Shown here: piece by piece, positions 62,501 to 64,000 of the stretch
How the letters are laid out: each line of letters opens with the position of its first letter
How positions within the stretch are numbered: position 1 is the first letter of the stretch
Source of the DNA: Hemicentrotus pulcherrimus
Lineage: Eukaryota; Echinodermata; Echinoidea; Camarodonta; Strongylocentrotidae
Reading direction: 5' to 3'
Length of the DNA: 64,000 nt
Assembly: GCA_003118195.1 (NCBI GenBank)
Contig: BEXV01001056.1
Coordinates: 31,430-95,429 of the forward strand
Program-made: the position numbers and the translations under genes
Notes under the pieces: generated by a model
Told to the model about the DNA's origin: nothing
What the model saw: only the letters and a program-made list of their open reading frames with translations
Databases searched by the model: none

Positions 62501-62516
62501 TGTATGAACACACATA

Positions 62517-62522
62517 TTTATT
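62517..62522 (-). promoter_or_regulatory. Candidate polyadenylation signal
   Basis: AATAAA on the minus strand, about 100 bp downstream of the stop codon of the WD40 protein gene. Position and orientation fit, but the sequence is AT-rich, so chance is possible. Confidence 0.45.
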
Positions 62523-62620
62523 TTGTTTGTACGGCGGGGAAACTTTATACATTCGAGACGAAACTGATGTAAACATTCTGGCACAAGATGGGCTGTTTTT
62601 TGAAATATTATTCTTATACT

Positions 62621-63130
62621 TTAGTTGGTATCCATCTGTTCAATCTCTCTCATCAGTCTCTCTTCCTCACTATCGTCTCCTTTCTCGCTATCTTTCTTCT
62701 CGGACGACATCTCCACATCCCTGCCTCCATTCTTCTCATTATTCTCAAAGTCATTCTTCTCTGGAAGGCTATCCCTATCCGCTTTGTTGTTTTCATCCAT
62801 CTTTTCATCCACTTGATCATCCCCCTCCACCGCTTCTTTCTTCTTTTTCCCAGCCTCCCTTCGCTCCTTCAGCTTCTTCGCCATTTCCAGCTTTTGTTGA
62901 TCCAACACTTTCTTGGCCTCAATTTTCGCCAGCTTGGCTTTTTCTTTCTCTTGTTTGGCCTTCTCTTTTCGCTCTTTCTCTTTCTTTTTCCTTTCTTCTT
63001 TTTCTTTCTTCTTCTTCTCCTTCTCCTCTTCGTCGTCGCCGAAGCTAGTGATCTCGTCTTTGATGTCGGAGCAGTCGTAGACGTTTACCGTTCCATCGAA
63101 AGATGAGGTAGCAAGCTTCCCATCTAGCAA
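62621..63130 (-). CDS. 3'-terminal exon of a WD40-repeat protein with a charged tail
   Basis: The exon starts at 63130, right after a plausible splice acceptor (TTCATTTGTTGCAACCATCAG-type end), in phase 0, and runs 169 codons to a stop at 62621. Residues 3-19 (DGKLATSSFDGTVNVYD) are the last strands of a WD40 blade, the DG..LATSS.DGTV.VYD pattern. Residues about 34-98 form a highly charged Lys/Glu stretch likely to be a single long helix or coiled coil, ending in GKKKK. Residues 99-169 are acidic and low-complexity, ending EERLMREIEQMDTN. WD40 propellers are protein-interaction scaffolds, and the tail would add a charged extension. The other blades and the promoter must lie beyond the right edge: I saw no further exon in 63131-64000. 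I cannot name the orthologue. The plus-strand open frame over the same bases is a shadow: its Ser/Phe/Leu composition is what results from reading Lys/Glu codons backwards. Confidence 0.8.
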   Translation of the reverse strand: MLDGKLATSSFDGTVNVYDCSDIKDEITSFGDDEEEKEKKKKEKEERKKKEKERKEKAKQEKEKAKLAKIEAKKVLDQQKLEMAKKLKERREAGKKKKEAVEGDDQVDEKMDENNKADRDSLPEKNDFENNEKNGGRDVEMSSEKKDSEKGDDSEEERLMREIEQMDTN

Positions 63131-64000
63131 CTGATGGTTGCAACAAATGAATGATATATAATGATTTAATTTCATTTCATTTCCTAATGTTAACATCATC
63201 TTTTTAAAATATACATTTTAAATAAAATATAAGCACAGATTAGATATCATGTTTCATTATACACGTATTTTTATTTCGATAAATGTTAACCAAACAATTT
63301 TTGCAGAAAATGTGTATTACTTGTTGAAAATGAAATATGTAGGCCTCCCTTTAATTTCTTTTAGATATGATTGTATAAAATAAATTTGTTGTCTACATTT
63401 AATTTCAATTGATCATACACCATCAAGATTTCATTCAGGTATTGAAAGTACATGTTTCTTCATATTAGCCATGTCAAAATATGACTTTGAAAATCTCTTG
63501 TGAGGCATGCAGTACAATAATCGATTTTGGAATCCACTTATATTTATCTCCCATTCCTTTTTCTATCGACATATTTCCATATTTTGTTTATCCTATGTCT
63601 GCTTTTTTACTTCAATCAGCAATTGATCTAGCAAGAAATACAAATACATTGCGCTCAGCGATCAGGGATGTTGACACTTGAGCAATTATCGTTTCCGATT
63701 GTTACCTATTAATTATTTATACCAGTTTCAACGGTTGCTATGCAGGCGGATTATTTACGGTCACAACCGTTTGGTAAAAGTCAATATTTTGCCAGACACG
63801 CAGTCCGATTTGAATGATTCAGATCTAAAATGAATATATCATAAAGTCATGTTTCCAAGGCTTGGGAAGGGAACAATGGAGCTGCAGAGCAATATTTATC
63901 CTCCAATAAATCAAGCAATTAAACATTTCCATCACCATACTCCCTTCATTAAACAATATCGTCCCTGTCTGATATAAACCCGTATTGTTTCTTTCATTTG
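63131..64000. other. Probable intron of the WD40 gene
   Basis: AT-rich sequence upstream of the terminal exon, with no second exon recognisable. The acceptor at 63131 implies that the donor lies outside the window. Confidence 0.55.

Noticed and set aside
62251..63048. Open frame of 265 codons on the plus strand
   Set aside because: It is the antisense of the WD40 protein exon; its Ser/Phe/Leu-rich product is what Lys/Glu-rich codons give when read backwards.

Overview
This is a gene-poor, AT-rich window of a eukaryotic nuclear genome. There are no operons, no ribosome-binding sites and no long intact reading frames apart from one terminal exon. It does contain tRNA-derived SINEs, many short inverted-repeat DNA transposon relics (MITEs), a decayed PIF/Harbinger element, a decayed LINE reverse transcriptase, long GA/CA microsatellites and scaffold gaps. 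The repeat types (SINEs with tRNA-like heads, GCGCGAAGCGC-type repeats, GAAGGTTCG arrays, CAGTGCGTCCCAG-ended elements) are ones I associate with marine invertebrate deuterostomes, most plausibly an echinoderm such as a sea urchin. That assignment is inference, not proof.

Layout: 1-3.4 kb is non-coding with simple repeats. 3.4-4.7 kb is a nest of repeats: a C/G-homopolymer repeat, a SINE head fragment, ~120-bp tandem units interrupted by a TA-flanked MITE with a SINE core, and a ~100-bp-arm palindrome. 4.7-17 kb is almost featureless apart from microsatellites, a hairpin repeat and a 30-bp hairpin. 17.6-18.3 kb holds a dead LINE reverse transcriptase (minus strand). 18.9-19.8 kb holds a ~130-bp sequence present twice around a single N, a GC-rich repeat and a complete tRNA-SINE. 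20-37 kb is intergenic with dispersed repeat pairs, one gap and a TTAA-flanked MITE sitting in a ~100-bp tandem repeat. 38.9-45.8 kb carries SINE pieces, a mariner-type terminus, the second copy of the SINE-bearing MITE, a second gap and a GAAGGTTCG array. 50.4-52.4 kb has a small MITE, a ~190-bp tandem duplication and two dispersed repeats. 53.36-55.67 kb is a 2.3-kb PIF/Harbinger transposon with ~27-bp terminal inverted repeats, a frameshifted and internally deleted transposase, an opposite-strand MADF-like gene remnant and an 11-bp subterminal tandem repeat. 56-61 kb has further repeats, including a clean 298-bp MITE with 5-bp target duplications.

The only cellular gene I can support is at the right edge: the 3'-terminal coding exon (62621-63130, minus) of a WD40-repeat protein with a long Lys/Glu-rich helical and acidic tail. 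Its upstream exons lie beyond the window. I found no sign of a new multi-gene system. The most interesting material is transposon biology: SINE capture by a MITE, MITEs inside tandem repeats, and the broken Harbinger with its phased terminal array.
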